Below, piece by piece: positions 45,520 to 54,518 of a stretch of 64,000 nt of DNA. The notes beneath the pieces are model-generated. The model did no database searches. It worked only from the letters and a program-made list of their open reading frames with translations, and had not been told where the DNA came from. Numbering within the stretch: the stretch's first letter is position 1; each line of letters starts with the position of its first letter. Origin of the DNA: Anaerolineales bacterium (GTDB lineage Bacteria; Chloroflexota; Anaerolineae; Anaerolineales; JABWBV01); NCBI GenBank assembly GCA_020634875.1, contig JACKAX010000005.1, forward strand, positions 92,995-156,994, in the 5' to 3' direction. Made by a program: the position numbers and the translations under genes.

Positions 45520-47272
45520 TTTCCCCTCCTTCACCCAACTGGGACTGATAAATTTCACGATAGATGGGGCTGGATTGCAAAAGCTCGCGGTGCGTGCCCT
45601 GTGCGGCCATCCGTCCATCCTCCAAAACAATGATCTTGTCTGCGTTCAGCACGGTGCTGATGCGTTGCGCGACCACGATCCGGGTGCTGCGCCCGTGCGG
45701 ATGACCGGCCCCGTTTTCGAGCGCGGCCTCGATCCGGCTTTCCGTTTCCACATCCACCGCGCTGGTACTGTCATCCAAAATCAACACCGATGGGCGGGGC
45801 AACAGCGCGCGGGCAATGGCAAGCCGTTGTTTTTGCCCCCCGGAAATATTCACCCCGCGCTGGCCCAATTGCGTCTCGTACCCATCGGGAAACCCTGTGA
45901 TGAAATCGTGCGCTTGCGCGGCCTGCGCGGCGGCTAACACCTCGTTTTCTTCCGCCTCGGGACGACCGAAACGGATGTTGTCCCGGATCGTGCCACTGAA
46001 CAACACCGCTTCTTGCATCGAGATGCCGACACTTCGGCGGAGGGTGGTCTCGTCCAGGTCGCGGATGTCGGTATCGTCCAGGGTGATGCGCCCGGTTTGG
46101 ACATCGTAAAACCGCGGGATGAGGTGAATCAGGCTGGATTTGCCCGACCCGGTCGCGCCGAGGATCGCGACCGTTTGCCCCGGTTCGGTGGTGAACGAGA
46201 TATTTTTCAGGACAGGGTCGCGCCCGTCGGGGTTGTAGCTAAAAGTGACATTTTCAAAGGCCACTTTCCCGCGAGGGACAAAGCCGTTCGCAGGATGAGG
46301 CACATGCGTAATTTTGGGTTCAGCCACCAGCACTTCGTCAATCCGAATGGCGGAAGCCTGGGCGCGCGCTAACCGCATCATCAACATGCTGACGAACAAC
46401 AGCGACATCAACGCCCGCGACAAGTAGTTGACGAACGCGATCAACTGCCCGGTTTGCATCCCCCCCACCGTGACCTGGATGCCTCCGAACCACAACGTCC
46501 CAACAATGCCCAGGTTGACGATGATCATCATCGCCGGAAAAGTGACCGCGACCGCCCGCCCCGCGCCGATGGTACGCTCCATTAGCAAATTGTTCACTCG
46601 CCCAAAGCGTTTAATCTCGTGCTCCGCCCGGACAAACGCCTTGACGACACGCACGCCAGCCAGGTTTTCTTGCATCACCGTGTTGAGATCATCCAATCGG
46701 CTTTGCACTTCGCTGAACATCGGGTACGCCTTGCGGATCACCCACACCAGCACAAGGGCGACAAACGGGATCAGGACAAAGAACATCAAGGCCAGGCGCG
46801 GGCTGGTAAGAATTGCCATGATCAGACTGCCGATCATCATGAGGGGCGCGCGCACCATGACGCGCAACATCATCGCGACCATTTCCTGCACTTGGGTTAC
46901 ATCGTTCGTCAGACGGGTGATGATTTGACCGGTTTCGAGTTCGTCGAGATTGCCGAACGAGAGGGTTTGTACTTTGCGGAAGAGTGTGCCGCGCAAATCC
47001 GTGCCAAACCCTTGCGAGGCTGCGACCGCAAAGATCGTACATCCCACACCGCCCACCGCCCCGATCAGGGCAAAGACGACCATCCAAATGCCGGTCTGGG
47101 TGACAACGGTCATATCGAGTTTGGCGATACCTTCGTCCACAATGCGCTCGATCATACGGGGTTGCATCAAGTCCATGCTCACTTCGAGGAGCATGAGGAG
47201 CGGGGCCAGCGTTGCCGAAAGCCAATACGGGCTGAGAAATTTACCGAGTTTTCGTACTGCTTCCATTTTCAA
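45509..47272 (-). CDS. ABC exporter subunit with degenerate ATP site
   Basis: 587 aa ABC exporter half-transporter: six helices (about 15-310) and an ATPase domain with Walker A GATGSGKSS, signature ISGGQKQRL and a Walker B that reads VLILDDSTSAVD, so the catalytic Glu is Asp. The switch region reads VVAQRISTV, with Gln replacing the usual His. Both changes are hallmarks of the non-catalytic site in heterodimeric exporters. It is four bases downstream of the marR-like stop and overlaps its partner by 11 bases. Confidence 0.92.
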   Translation of the reverse strand: MKMEAVRKLGKFLSPYWLSATLAPLLMLLEVSMDLMQPRMIERIVDEGIAKLDMTVVTQTGIWMVVFALIGAVGGVGCTIFAVAASQGFGTDLRGTLFRKVQTLSFGNLDELETGQIITRLTNDVTQVQEMVAMMLRVMVRAPLMMIGSLIMAILTSPRLALMFFVLIPFVALVLVWVIRKAYPMFSEVQSRLDDLNTVMQENLAGVRVVKAFVRAEHEIKRFGRVNNLLMERTIGAGRAVAVTFPAMMIIVNLGIVGTLWFGGIQVTVGGMQTGQLIAFVNYLSRALMSLLFVSMLMMRLARAQASAIRIDEVLVAEPKITHVPHPANGFVPRGKVAFENVTFSYNPDGRDPVLKNISFTTEPGQTVAILGATGSGKSSLIHLIPRFYDVQTGRITLDDTDIRDLDETTLRRSVGISMQEAVLFSGTIRDNIRFGRPEAEENEVLAAAQAAQAHDFITGFPDGYETQLGQRGVNISGGQKQRLAIARALLPRPSVLILDDSTSAVDVETESRIEAALENGAGHPHGRSTRIVVAQRISTVLNADKIIVLEDGRMAAQGTHRELLQSSPIYREIYQSQLGEGGENGR

Positions 47273-47276
47273 CTCC

Positions 47277-47717
47277 CTATGTGCTTACCGCTTGAAGGTT
47301 GGCGCGCATTTGTTGGAAACAGGCGCGTAACACTTCCTGCTGTTCGGGGGTCAGGCCTGCGAACGTTTCCGCTTCCATGCGGGCGTGGAGGGCGTCCACC
47401 TCCGCGCGAACGGCGCGCCCCGCGTCGGTCAGGTACACGCGCGAGAGACGTTGATCCGCGGGGTCGGGTTGGCGTTGGACGAACCCGGCTTTTTCCATGC
47501 GTTGGATCATGCGGGTGGTAGTCGCGGGGGTTATCTGCAATTGTTCCGCCAATTCGGTGTGGGATTGCCCTTCCCGCTCCCACAGGGCACGTAGCATGGG
47601 GGGTTGGCCGCGGTACAGGCCGACCGCTTCAAAGAGTGCATGCGCCCGGGTGTAATGCAGGCGGCAGATTTGGACGAGGAGATAATCAAGATTTTCTGGA
47701 TCGAGTAGGTTTGACAT
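47277..47717 (-). CDS. MarR-family regulator of the ABC exporter
   Basis: 146 aa winged-helix repressor. The DNA-binding core is TELAEQLQITPATTTRMIQRMEKAGFVQRQPDP followed by DQRLSRVYLTDAG (quoted in part: DQRLSRVYLT), the standard MarR wing. It opens the transcript with the two exporter genes; the spacing of four bases to the next gene implies co-transcription. Twin operator-like sites lie directly upstream, so self-repression relieved by an exported compound is expected. AAGGTATTT precedes ATG 47717. Confidence 0.92.
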   Translation of the reverse strand: MSNLLDPENLDYLLVQICRLHYTRAHALFEAVGLYRGQPPMLRALWEREGQSHTELAEQLQITPATTTRMIQRMEKAGFVQRQPDPADQRLSRVYLTDAGRAVRAEVDALHARMEAETFAGLTPEQQEVLRACFQQMRANLQAVST

Positions 47718-47732
47718 AAATACCTTACAAGA

Positions 47733-47792
47733 TTATTTAGCCGGCTAATAATAAGCCGACTAAATAATAATAAAAAGGAGCCGAGGTGTCAA
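47733..47792 (-). promoter_or_regulatory. Promoter with two MarR-like operator sites
   Basis: Minus strand: TTGACA (47787-47792), 17-bp spacer, TATTAT (47764-47769). Downstream, a 35-bp inverted repeat (47733-47767, 14-bp arms with one mismatch) contains the perfect 12-bp palindrome TTAGCCGGCTAA (47737-47748) and the similar TAAGCCGACTAA (47752-47763), 15 bp apart. Confidence 0.88.
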
Positions 47793-48040
47793 GGCAATGT
47801 CTTTAGGGTCAAAGAAAATTATCAGGTCGTTGTAGACTTTTAAAAACCAAAAACAATGAAAAACGGACCAATATTGCAATTTAGTCCCTAATGAGCGGCA
47901 AGGTGATTTGCGAAAAACAACGAATCCTTGGCCGGATAAATTTTCAGCTATACACAATTTTCCCCCACAAGCAGAAGAAGGAGTGCAAATTTGCACTCCT
48001 TCTTCTGCTTGTCATTTTTGTTGAAAATTCAAAATGGTTA
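47793..48040. repeat. Intergenic region with a 46-nt perfect palindrome
   Basis: 47967-48012 is a perfect palindrome (23-nt arms, ACAAGCAGAAGAAGGAGTGC...). It probably terminates the lipoprotein gene transcript on the minus strand or blocks plus-strand read-through; a short T run follows only on the plus side. The rest shows no gene. Confidence 0.7.
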
Positions 48041-48649
48041 TTAATCGGTCGCAGGATGATCACCGGGCTGGCAAAAGCCTTGATAGTAGGCCCAGGCATT
48101 ACATGTACTATTGTCCTTGAAGGTGCATATTCCACATTGATTTTCTTCGGCCTTGGGGTTTTTATCGTACTGATAACCTTGCGCCTGACAAAAGTCCGCC
48201 GCCGCCGTGATTAATTCTGGAAACATAGATGCTTCAATTCCAGTAGCAATAATATGTCCCTTAGAATCGGTGTTCGCCTGCCAACATAACCCAATATCCA
48301 GATTGGTCAGGGTAACGTGGTAGACCATATCAGTAGTTTCCTTAAGGGGATAAGAAACCGATAACAAGACATTATTTCCAGAAAATTGGTAGACTTCAAA
48401 TCCTTCCGTCGTTGGGCCAAGATTGGCATGCCAGGGAGCGCTTTTATTTGGCACACTGATAATTGCACCTTCGCGCATAAAGTCGAGTACAGCGTCCCGG
48501 GCGTCAATGACAGAAGAAGAAATTTCAGGTTCTGGAATCGCTGAAGGGGTAGGAGTGGGAACCGAGGCACCAGAACTACAAGCCGTGATTCCCCAAACGA
48601 TAAAAACGGCAACTAATAGATTGAATAGTTTGGAATTAAGCGTAAACAT
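48041..48649 (-). CDS. Lipoprotein with C-terminal DUF333-type cysteine domain
   Basis: 202 aa. The lipobox is ITACS (Cys near 24), followed by a Pro/Ser linker and a beta domain of unknown type (about 50-145). The last 50 residues, DFCQAQGYQYD...ENQCGICTFKDNSTCNAWAYYQGFC, match the DUF333 pattern (a C-x-x-x-G start, then C-x-F-x-D-x-x-x-C-x-A-W-A-Y-x-x-G-x-C). DUF333 proteins are small secreted proteins without proven role; the name hemolysin in databases is unreliable. It stands alone. Confidence 0.7.
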   Translation of the reverse strand: MFTLNSKLFNLLVAVFIVWGITACSSGASVPTPTPSAIPEPEISSSVIDARDAVLDFMREGAIISVPNKSAPWHANLGPTTEGFEVYQFSGNNVLLSVSYPLKETTDMVYHVTLTNLDIGLCWQANTDSKGHIIATGIEASMFPELITAAADFCQAQGYQYDKNPKAEENQCGICTFKDNSTCNAWAYYQGFCQPGDHPATD

Positions 48650-48775
48650 CTTATTTTCCTATCTCTTTCTGGTAAAAGATTTGTCATCTCCACCAGCCAG
48701 AGGAGTGCCGTCCAGTTAGCTTCGAAAAGAGAATCTGGACGATAAAAGGGGTGAAAGAAATGAATAGTGGTTTAA

Positions 48776-49405
48776 TCAATCTCCTACCGCCTCCAGAATT
48801 GGAAAAATATTCCACACTTCGGCGGTGGTATGAATAGGGTGGTAATAGACAGGGGCCGCACACGCCCGGCAGAAGGCTATGCCATCCCGGATAATTTCGC
48901 GTTCATTGATGATTTCTTCTCCACACAGCGCACAGTTAACCCGTACGCCCGCGCGGCTCACAAGACTTTCTATGGGAGTGGTGAGGCTCACCTCCTGGAT
49001 GGTTAAAAGTTCATCCGCGGGTATGATCTGGTAGCCTTCCAATTGTGCGAAGTAGTGACGGGTTTCCTGCGGTGCGTACAAGCGGGCACGTTCCCGCACA
49101 TCAAGGCGAGGGGCTAAACGGATGGCTCGTCCGTTTTTAGTATCCACGAACACGGCAGCGATCTTTCCGTAGTCTTCCACGCGCAGGGTACGGTGCCCGA
49201 CCGAACATCCGGTCGCCACTTCTACGCCATCGGCAAAGCACCCGTCCGTTTCCAGGATGGTTAGCAGGCGTTTTTTCGTTTGGGGAAGGTCGAGTTCCAA
49301 AATTTCTCCGGCGAACATGCCCATTCTCACGCCTAAAACTTGCCGCGGGCACAAGTGAGAATGTTGCATGGATGATCGGTGGAGGAGAGATTGTAAATCT
49401 GGCAT
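48776..49405 (-). CDS. FmdE-family protein with zinc-ribbon tail
   Basis: 209 aa. The FmdE domain (about 12-130) shows HSHLCPRQVLGVRMG, ETDGCFADGVEVATGCSVG and TLRVEDYGKIAAVF; its Cys/His set binds metal in known structures. A C-terminal zinc ribbon has C-x2-C (NCALCGEE) and C-x2-C (FCRACA). The family is named for the formylmethanofuran dehydrogenase operon and often accompanies molybdenum enzymes. Here it is the last gene of the molybdopterin-oxidoreductase run, which fits a molybdenum or cofactor-related role. The start could be ATG 49405 or Met 13. Confidence 0.85.
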   Translation of the reverse strand: MPDLQSLLHRSSMQHSHLCPRQVLGVRMGMFAGEILELDLPQTKKRLLTILETDGCFADGVEVATGCSVGHRTLRVEDYGKIAAVFVDTKNGRAIRLAPRLDVRERARLYAPQETRHYFAQLEGYQIIPADELLTIQEVSLTTPIESLVSRAGVRVNCALCGEEIINEREIIRDGIAFCRACAAPVYYHPIHTTAEVWNIFPILEAVGD

Positions 49406-49433
49406 AAAAATGTCCTTCGAGAAAGTAATATTT

Positions 49434-50102
49434 TCAGGAACTCAGATGATGTTCGGCAGGGTGTTCTTGCGCGTCCATCTGGCAAAACAATGCAAGCACC
49501 CGACATGTCTCAGGATACGGATTCGACCAATGATGGGGTAATGTAGCGTCAAAAAGCAAGCTATCTTCTGGTGTAAGCAAATACTCTTTGTGATTAATGA
49601 CGCATAAAAATTTCCCTTCAAGACAGAAAATGAATTCCCTACCCATGTGACGAATATCTTGCCCCTGTGCACTGGCCGGATCAAGTGTAATTAGTATGGG
49701 TTCTGCACCCAGGGGTGGCAAGCCCTCGCCTAGTTGTGTCAAATGCCCATATATAAAACGTGTTAACGGCCGCTGCCCATGTTTCTGGTAGATTAAAGCT
49801 GGTTCCGCTTTATCCCCTTCGAAAAATGAAATCAATGGAACACCGAGGCCCACGGCAAGTAATTGCAAAGTATTGACACTAGGCGAGGTTCGGTCGTTTT
49901 CAATCAAGCTAATGGTGTTTGCACTCACGCCACATTTTGTAGCAAGGGCGCGGATGCTAATTTGCCGTTCCTGACGAATCTGACGGATACGTGTACTCAC
50001 AACGGCTGAACTACTACAACATAAATCTCTTGGCGCGACAGGATGACCATCCGTTTCGAGACTTTGTAGCGCTGAGTCAGGGGGTAATGTGTTGGGGGGC
50101 AT
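49434..50102 (-). CDS. XRE-family regulator with cupin domain
   Basis: 222 aa. After a short Pro/Ser leader, the helix-turn-helix spans about 37-90 (RQERQISIRALATKCGVSANTISLIEND). A cupin sensing domain covers the C-terminal half, with HMGREFIFCLEGKFLCVI and LLTPEDSLLFDATLPHHW. Such XRE-cupin proteins sense small molecules. It overlaps the ArsR gene by 26 bases and precedes fmdE by 28, inside the respiratory run. A closely similar regulator stands at the other end of the run (59802), and the two may share the CAATATATTG sites there. Confidence 0.88.
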   Translation of the reverse strand: MPPNTLPPDSALQSLETDGHPVAPRDLCCSSSAVVSTRIRQIRQERQISIRALATKCGVSANTISLIENDRTSPSVNTLQLLAVGLGVPLISFFEGDKAEPALIYQKHGQRPLTRFIYGHLTQLGEGLPPLGAEPILITLDPASAQGQDIRHMGREFIFCLEGKFLCVINHKEYLLTPEDSLLFDATLPHHWSNPYPETCRVLALFCQMDAQEHPAEHHLSS

Positions 50103-50463
50103 ATAGTACCTCCTCCACCAATTGACTTGGTTCCTCGCTTTGAAAATAACTCAAGAGATCGAGGCGTTGTGCTTCTCGTTCTGCCAGAATACTGCGCATC
50201 ATTTCGCACACTTCGACCACTTTCTGGTTGGCAATTTCGTAAAATACCTCCTGGCCTTTACGATTCGCCGTTAGAACCCCATTTTCCCGAAGAACCGAAA
50301 GATGGCGTGAAACTTTGGGCTGGGCAAGTTCCACTTCGGTAGAAATTTCGCCCACTGACTTGGGGGATTCTTTGAGCGAGTGAATAATCCGCAAGCGAAT
50401 GGGGTTGCCTAACGATTGGCAAAGCTCGGCTTGTAAATCCCAAAGATACAATTCTTTATTCAT
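50077..50463 (-). CDS. ArsR-family regulator
   Basis: 128 aa winged-helix protein. The core is LGNPIRLRIIHSLKESPKSVGEISTEVELAQPKVSRHLSVLRENGVL (recognition helix QPKVSRHLSVL) with the wing GQEVFYEI. ATG 50463 lies after AGAGGTATTTT. Two cysteines, at 15 (AELC) and about 88 (VVEVC), could make a thiol-based metal or sulfur sensor as in other ArsR members, but their positions do not clearly match the SqrR/BigR pair. It follows the Rieske gene by ten bases. Confidence 0.9.
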   Translation of the reverse strand: MNKELYLWDLQAELCQSLGNPIRLRIIHSLKESPKSVGEISTEVELAQPKVSRHLSVLRENGVLTANRKGQEVFYEIANQKVVEVCEMMRSILAEREAQRLDLLSYFQSEEPSQLVEEVLYAPQHITP

Positions 50464-50473
50464 AAAATACCTC

Positions 50474-50887
50474 TTACACAACATACAAAATCAAATTGCC
50501 AACATCCGTTTGTTCAACGCGTAAGTTCGTTAGTGATTTTTCCGCTGGGCCATGCTTGACCTTGCCGCTCTCGTCAAACCGAGAACCGTGGCAGGGACAG
50601 GAAAATCCGTCAGACGCTTGTGCCAACCGGCATCCAAGATGGGTACAAGTTAGGCTGAGTGCGGAGAAACCGTTTTCAGTGTGTCGCAACACCGCGGGAA
50701 TATCGTTAAACACGGTCTGGGAATCCAGCGGATAATTAGTGGCCGGACCCAGATGAAATTCCGTAGGCGGTGCGGGGTGCGTGTCAAAATCAAGGAAGCG
50801 GAACACCCCGCCCAGGGCCAGCGCCCCGCTCAACCAGAGCAACCCCTCGCGGGTGAGTTGAAGAAAATCGCGGCGGGTTAGCATCAT
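50474..50887 (-). CDS. Rieske [2Fe-2S] protein
   Basis: Electron carrier of a cytochrome b/Rieske complex, 137 aa. A Tat-type start [12 protein letters not shown] with a hydrophobic helix anchors it to the membrane. The cluster box is CTHLGC and CPCHGSRF, both with the correct Cys-x-His pairs. The short length fits a minimal Rieske domain. ATG 50887 overlaps the upstream stop (ATGATG over TGA). It is part of the cytochrome b, multiheme c, Rieske set. Confidence 0.93.
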   Translation of the reverse strand: MMLTRRDFLQLTREGLLWLSGALALGGVFRFLDFDTHPAPPTEFHLGPATNYPLDSQTVFNDIPAVLRHTENGFSALSLTCTHLGCRLAQASDGFSCPCHGSRFDESGKVKHGPAEKSLTNLRVEQTDVGNLILYVV

Positions 50888-52092
50888 CGTTCCACAGCGT
50901 GGCAGGCATGGCAATAATGCGATTCCTGCTCATCGGGGTTTTGTTCGCACGCGGTCCCCATCACCGGGCGAAAGGTGAAATACTGGCGGGTGGCCTTGCC
51001 GACCATTTCATACGTGCCATCCGGGAGCACGCGGGTGTTCCAAAGTGGTTCGCCCTGTTCGGTCACGAGAATCGTATCGCCCAGGGTCAGGTCCACGACC
51101 GGGTTGAGAAAAGCCAGGGTAAAGGCCAAATCGTCGGGGTCGGTCAGCGTTTTCGTCAGCGGGAGTTCCGTCAACGTGCCGTGACAGGTTTTGCACTGCA
51201 CATATTCGATCTCGGCCTGGCTGGAGTGAATATCTCCATCGCCCATCACCTCCCCGCGAGTGTGGCAGTCCACGCAGTCGAGGGTGTATTCGCACTGCGT
51301 GAACTGGGCAATGGGTTGGTAGTAGTCATCAATCCGTTGCAAGGGGTCATCTGTGCGTTCAACAAAAGTCATCGTTCGCAGTTCGTAGTTGCCACGGTTG
51401 TGACAGGCGTTGCATTGGGTGTAGGGCATCGCCAAGGAAAGCGTGTGTTCGCCGGTGGTGTGGCACGCGGCGCATCCGGTTTGGCGGGCATACGCGTCGC
51501 CTTCGAGTGGGGTTGCACTTAGATGGCAGGTCAGGCAGTTGTCGCCAAATTGTTGAATGGACGGATGGCTGTCTTGTGCCGGGTCAAAGGCTTCCAGGGC
51601 GGTGATGCCGGTTTGCGTTTCAGGATCGGTGACAGCGTTGATGCCAAAATGGGCGATCAAATCCGTCTGTGCGCCAAAGGTGTAGCGGATGTTCGCGATG
51701 GCCCCGGCGTACGTCGCCTGAACGCTGGTCATCACTCGTTGGATATGATCCCGTTCATCTGCCATGTCCCCGGAATGACAATTCGCCCCCCCACAGGATG
51801 TTTCCACCACAGACAGTTCAGACGGATTTGACCCCCCTCGCAGGGTACTGTGTGCCAGATCAGCGTCCAACGCCAAACGTTCTCCCCCGTGACAACTCAC
51901 ACACCCAAACGTATCCACCGGATGCGAGGCACTGATCTCCGGCAAATCAGCATGGCAGGTGAGACAATATTCCACTTCGCCGGTCAGTGTCGGGGTCAGG
52001 GCAACGGGTTTCAAGCGGTGCATCTCCATCCAGCCCACAACGATGAGAGCCAGGAGAAGGAGAAACGACGCAAATAAGAGCAGGCGATTCAT
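50884..52092 (-). CDS. Nine-heme c-type cytochrome
   Basis: About 402 aa exported electron-transfer protein. One N-terminal membrane helix (about 5-22) anchors it. Nine heme sites are visible: CLTCH, CVSCH, CGGANCH (four residues between cysteines), CLTCH, CAACH, CNACH, CVDCH, CKTCH and CHACH. CX4CH is uncommon and needs no other known change. ATG 52092 lies just after the cytochrome b stop. It would carry electrons between the b/Rieske module and an external partner or the oxidoreductase. Not an Nrf-type enzyme: no CXXCK. Confidence 0.92.
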   Translation of the reverse strand: MNRLLLFASFLLLLALIVVGWMEMHRLKPVALTPTLTGEVEYCLTCHADLPEISASHPVDTFGCVSCHGGERLALDADLAHSTLRGGSNPSELSVVETSCGGANCHSGDMADERDHIQRVMTSVQATYAGAIANIRYTFGAQTDLIAHFGINAVTDPETQTGITALEAFDPAQDSHPSIQQFGDNCLTCHLSATPLEGDAYARQTGCAACHTTGEHTLSLAMPYTQCNACHNRGNYELRTMTFVERTDDPLQRIDDYYQPIAQFTQCEYTLDCVDCHTRGEVMGDGDIHSSQAEIEYVQCKTCHGTLTELPLTKTLTDPDDLAFTLAFLNPVVDLTLGDTILVTEQGEPLWNTRVLPDGTYEMVGKATRQYFTFRPVMGTACEQNPDEQESHYCHACHAVER

Positions 52093-52099
52093 GTCAAAC

Positions 52100-53122
52100 C
52101 TAACAATTGAGCAGAGAAAGCACGAGTATGGTCCCACCGACGAGACTCACGGTAATTTGCGCGAGCCTATTGGATTTTGGAAACCACTTTCCAACTTCTG
52201 CGTCGGCGGGTTTTGGAAAAAAGTAAGGGAACGCGGCGAGGAGTGCGAGTACGCTCAACGGCACAAACACCCCCCACCAGAACGGATCCCCCCATTTGAG
52301 CATTTGCTGAACCCACAGGAAAAACCAGGGGGCACGCGTCTCGCCAGTTAAGGTAGGCGAACCGGTCATCGCCGCACCGAGGGGGGCAGGAAAGAAGACG
52401 GCGAAAGCGATCAGGATCACGCTCAGGAGCAGCATCGCGGCCCCTTCACGGCGGACTAATTCATTGCGAGAAAGGCGTGCGGTGTCCGTGCGGATGGCGG
52501 ATGGGGGCACGGCAATCCCGCCATCGCGGCGGACGCGAAAAGCGTGCCACCCCCCAAGAAAAATGATGGGGAGTACCAACCCAAAGATGTGCCAGGTGTA
52601 AAAGCGCAGAAGTGCGGTGGAACAAGCGGTGCCTCCGCCCGTCGCAACCCGATAGAGGGCCGCGCCCACGAGGGGGACGGTTTTAATCAGGTTTGTGCCT
52701 GTGACCAACGGCCAGCAAATATTCACATCCCAGCGCAGGATGTACCCGGTGAAGTCCAACATGAGGGCCAGCACTAACAGTGCCAGACCCATCAAATAGT
52801 TGAAACGGCGAGGACGGTTATAGGCCCCGGTAAAAACGACCCGGAACAGGTGGATGGTCGTGACGACGAGCAAACCCTGCGCGGCCCAATAATGGACGTT
52901 CCGAATAAACCCGCCAAAGGGGACGAGATAGGTCAGGGTTTGAACGGAAAGGGCCGCTTCTGCCGGGTTGGGCACGTAGTAGAACATTTCCAGGATGCCC
53001 GTGATGGCAAGAATGAGGAGCAGGAAAAAGGACGCCCCACCCGCTCCCAACGTGTGACGCCAGCGCGCTTGAGCGGCTGGGATAGTCGGCGGGTGCAGGT
53101 GGTGGAAGAAGGACGGGCGCAT
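52100..53122 (-). CDS. Cytochrome b (b6/subunit IV-type, fused)
   Basis: 340 aa diheme membrane cytochrome. The b-heme His pairs are in VHYWAAQGLLVVTTIHLFRV and FYTWHIFGLVLPIIFLGGWH, spaced 13-14 residues as in bc complexes. GGVGDF-like quinone-site residues are not conserved, and the ETRAPWFFLWVQQMLKW block is the subunit IV PEWF-like region (here as APWFFLW). With the Rieske protein and nine-heme cytochrome it forms a bc-type complex without a classic cytochrome c1. It is separated from the NrfD gene by a palindromic repeat. Confidence 0.93.
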   Translation of the reverse strand: MRPSFFHHLHPPTIPAAQARWRHTLGAGGASFFLLLILAITGILEMFYYVPNPAEAALSVQTLTYLVPFGGFIRNVHYWAAQGLLVVTTIHLFRVVFTGAYNRPRRFNYLMGLALLVLALMLDFTGYILRWDVNICWPLVTGTNLIKTVPLVGAALYRVATGGGTACSTALLRFYTWHIFGLVLPIIFLGGWHAFRVRRDGGIAVPPSAIRTDTARLSRNELVRREGAAMLLLSVILIAFAVFFPAPLGAAMTGSPTLTGETRAPWFFLWVQQMLKWGDPFWWGVFVPLSVLALLAAFPYFFPKPADAEVGKWFPKSNRLAQITVSLVGGTILVLSLLNC

Positions 53123-53176
53123 GAGATTGAAAAGGTGGGGGCGAAGCGGTCTTAAGGACTATCCGAAAATTATTTT

Positions 53177-53277
53177 GTCATTGCGAGCCGGGCTTTGGCG
53201 GCGAAGCAATCTCCCTGTCCGTGAGGGGGATTGCTTCGCCGAAGTTCGCAAAGCCGAACTCAGCGGCTCGCAATGAC
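53177..53277. repeat. About 101-bp palindromic REP/MITE-like element (TCATTGCGAG...GAAGCAATC type)
   Basis: GTCATTGCGAGCC at 53177 is the complement of GGCTCGCAATGAC ending at 53277, and inside GCGAAGCAATC pairs with GATTGCTTCGC. Sequences of this type are scattered through many bacterial genomes as short dispersed palindromes. It splits the respiratory run between nrfD and cytochrome b. Confidence 0.85.
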
Positions 53278-53285
53278 GTGAAAGG

Positions 53286-54518
53286 CTAATCAGCGGCGGC
53301 GTGAGCGGGGCTTTGAAGGGCCGCGGATTTTTCACTCGCTGCATGTTCGCCGCTTTCTTCATGTTCGCTTTCAAAAAGCGGGAAGTACTTGGCAATCAGC
53401 CCGAAGGCGAGGATGCCTGCGGAGAAGATACCCACAGAAACGGAGATTTCGGTCAGGGTGGGAACGTATTTGACGTTGTTCATAAACGTCGGCATGTAGG
53501 TCAGCGGATCGGCGTGGGTGACGGCGAACCAACTCACGTTGAAGCGGTTGAGGATCAGCCCAAGCAGGGTGATAATCGCGCCCGCCAGTAACGCGTTGGG
53601 GTTGGTGCGATTCTGTTTGAAGGAGAACCAGATCATGGGGAAGATGACCCCGATCAGAATCTCCGCCCAAAAGAGTACGCTCATCGAACCGCTGGTGAAC
53701 AGATACCCAAGGTCGCCGGCCCAAGCCAACTCCCCAAATTTGAGCACGAGATACACGCCCAATGCGAGGGGCAGGGACTTTGCTAACTTTGCGAGCAGGT
53801 GAACTTCCAGCCCCCGTTTGAAGTAGAGCGAACTCATCGAGGACTCAAAGATGATCATGGACAGGCCGACGGAGATGGCGGAGGTGAAGAACATGATCGG
53901 CAGAATGGGCGTCCACCAAAGCGGATGGAGTTTGGTCGGCTCGATGAGGAGCAGGGAACCCAGCGAGGATTGGTGCAAGGTCGAGAGCACCACCCCGGCA
54001 ATGACGAAGGGCATCACGTATTTGTGCAACGTGTGTGCCCATTTTTCCCATTTGAGGCCCTCGAAAATTACCGGGGCAAATTCAATTGCCAGCACGGTCA
54101 GGTAACTCATCACACAAAGACCGATTTCAAGCAAAACCGAAGTGTGGTTGTAGTGGATGAGCATGTACCAGATGCGTTCGGGATGCCCCAGGTCAACCAA
54201 CAGGGCGATAACGACCATGAGGTAGCCCAGAAACCCGGTTAGCACGGAGGGGCGCAGCAGGGGTTTGAATTCCTTCAACTCGAAGATGTAAACCGTCGCG
54301 GCCATGACAAATGCCCCACTCCCGATGGCAACGCCGGTGAACAGGTCAAAGCTAATCCAGAACCCCCAGGGATAGGAATTGCTCAAGTCGGTGACTGGTC
54401 CGATCCCATAGATGAAGCGGACCATCGCGACTACAAAAGCAATCGCGGCGAGGAGGATCAGGATCAAGGGGAAAGCGCCGATCCGCAAGGATTTTGGCAA
54501 GGTGATATTGAGTTTCAT
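53286..54518 (-). CDS. NrfD/PsrC-type quinone-interacting membrane subunit
   Basis: 410 aa with about nine or ten helices, of the PsrC/NrfD family that exchanges electrons between the FeS subunit and quinones without heme. The first helices include a Tyr/Trp-rich region (SNSYPWGFWISFDLF) and VDLGHPERIWYMLIHYN, typical of the family. ATG 54518 overlaps the FeS stop by four bases. Its C-terminal tail is charged, with EHEESGEHAA. It completes a Psr-like A-B-C trio with the two upstream genes. Confidence 0.92.
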   Translation of the reverse strand: MKLNITLPKSLRIGAFPLILILLAAIAFVVAMVRFIYGIGPVTDLSNSYPWGFWISFDLFTGVAIGSGAFVMAATVYIFELKEFKPLLRPSVLTGFLGYLMVVIALLVDLGHPERIWYMLIHYNHTSVLLEIGLCVMSYLTVLAIEFAPVIFEGLKWEKWAHTLHKYVMPFVIAGVVLSTLHQSSLGSLLLIEPTKLHPLWWTPILPIMFFTSAISVGLSMIIFESSMSSLYFKRGLEVHLLAKLAKSLPLALGVYLVLKFGELAWAGDLGYLFTSGSMSVLFWAEILIGVIFPMIWFSFKQNRTNPNALLAGAIITLLGLILNRFNVSWFAVTHADPLTYMPTFMNNVKYVPTLTEISVSVGIFSAGILAFGLIAKYFPLFESEHEESGEHAASEKSAALQSPAHAAAD

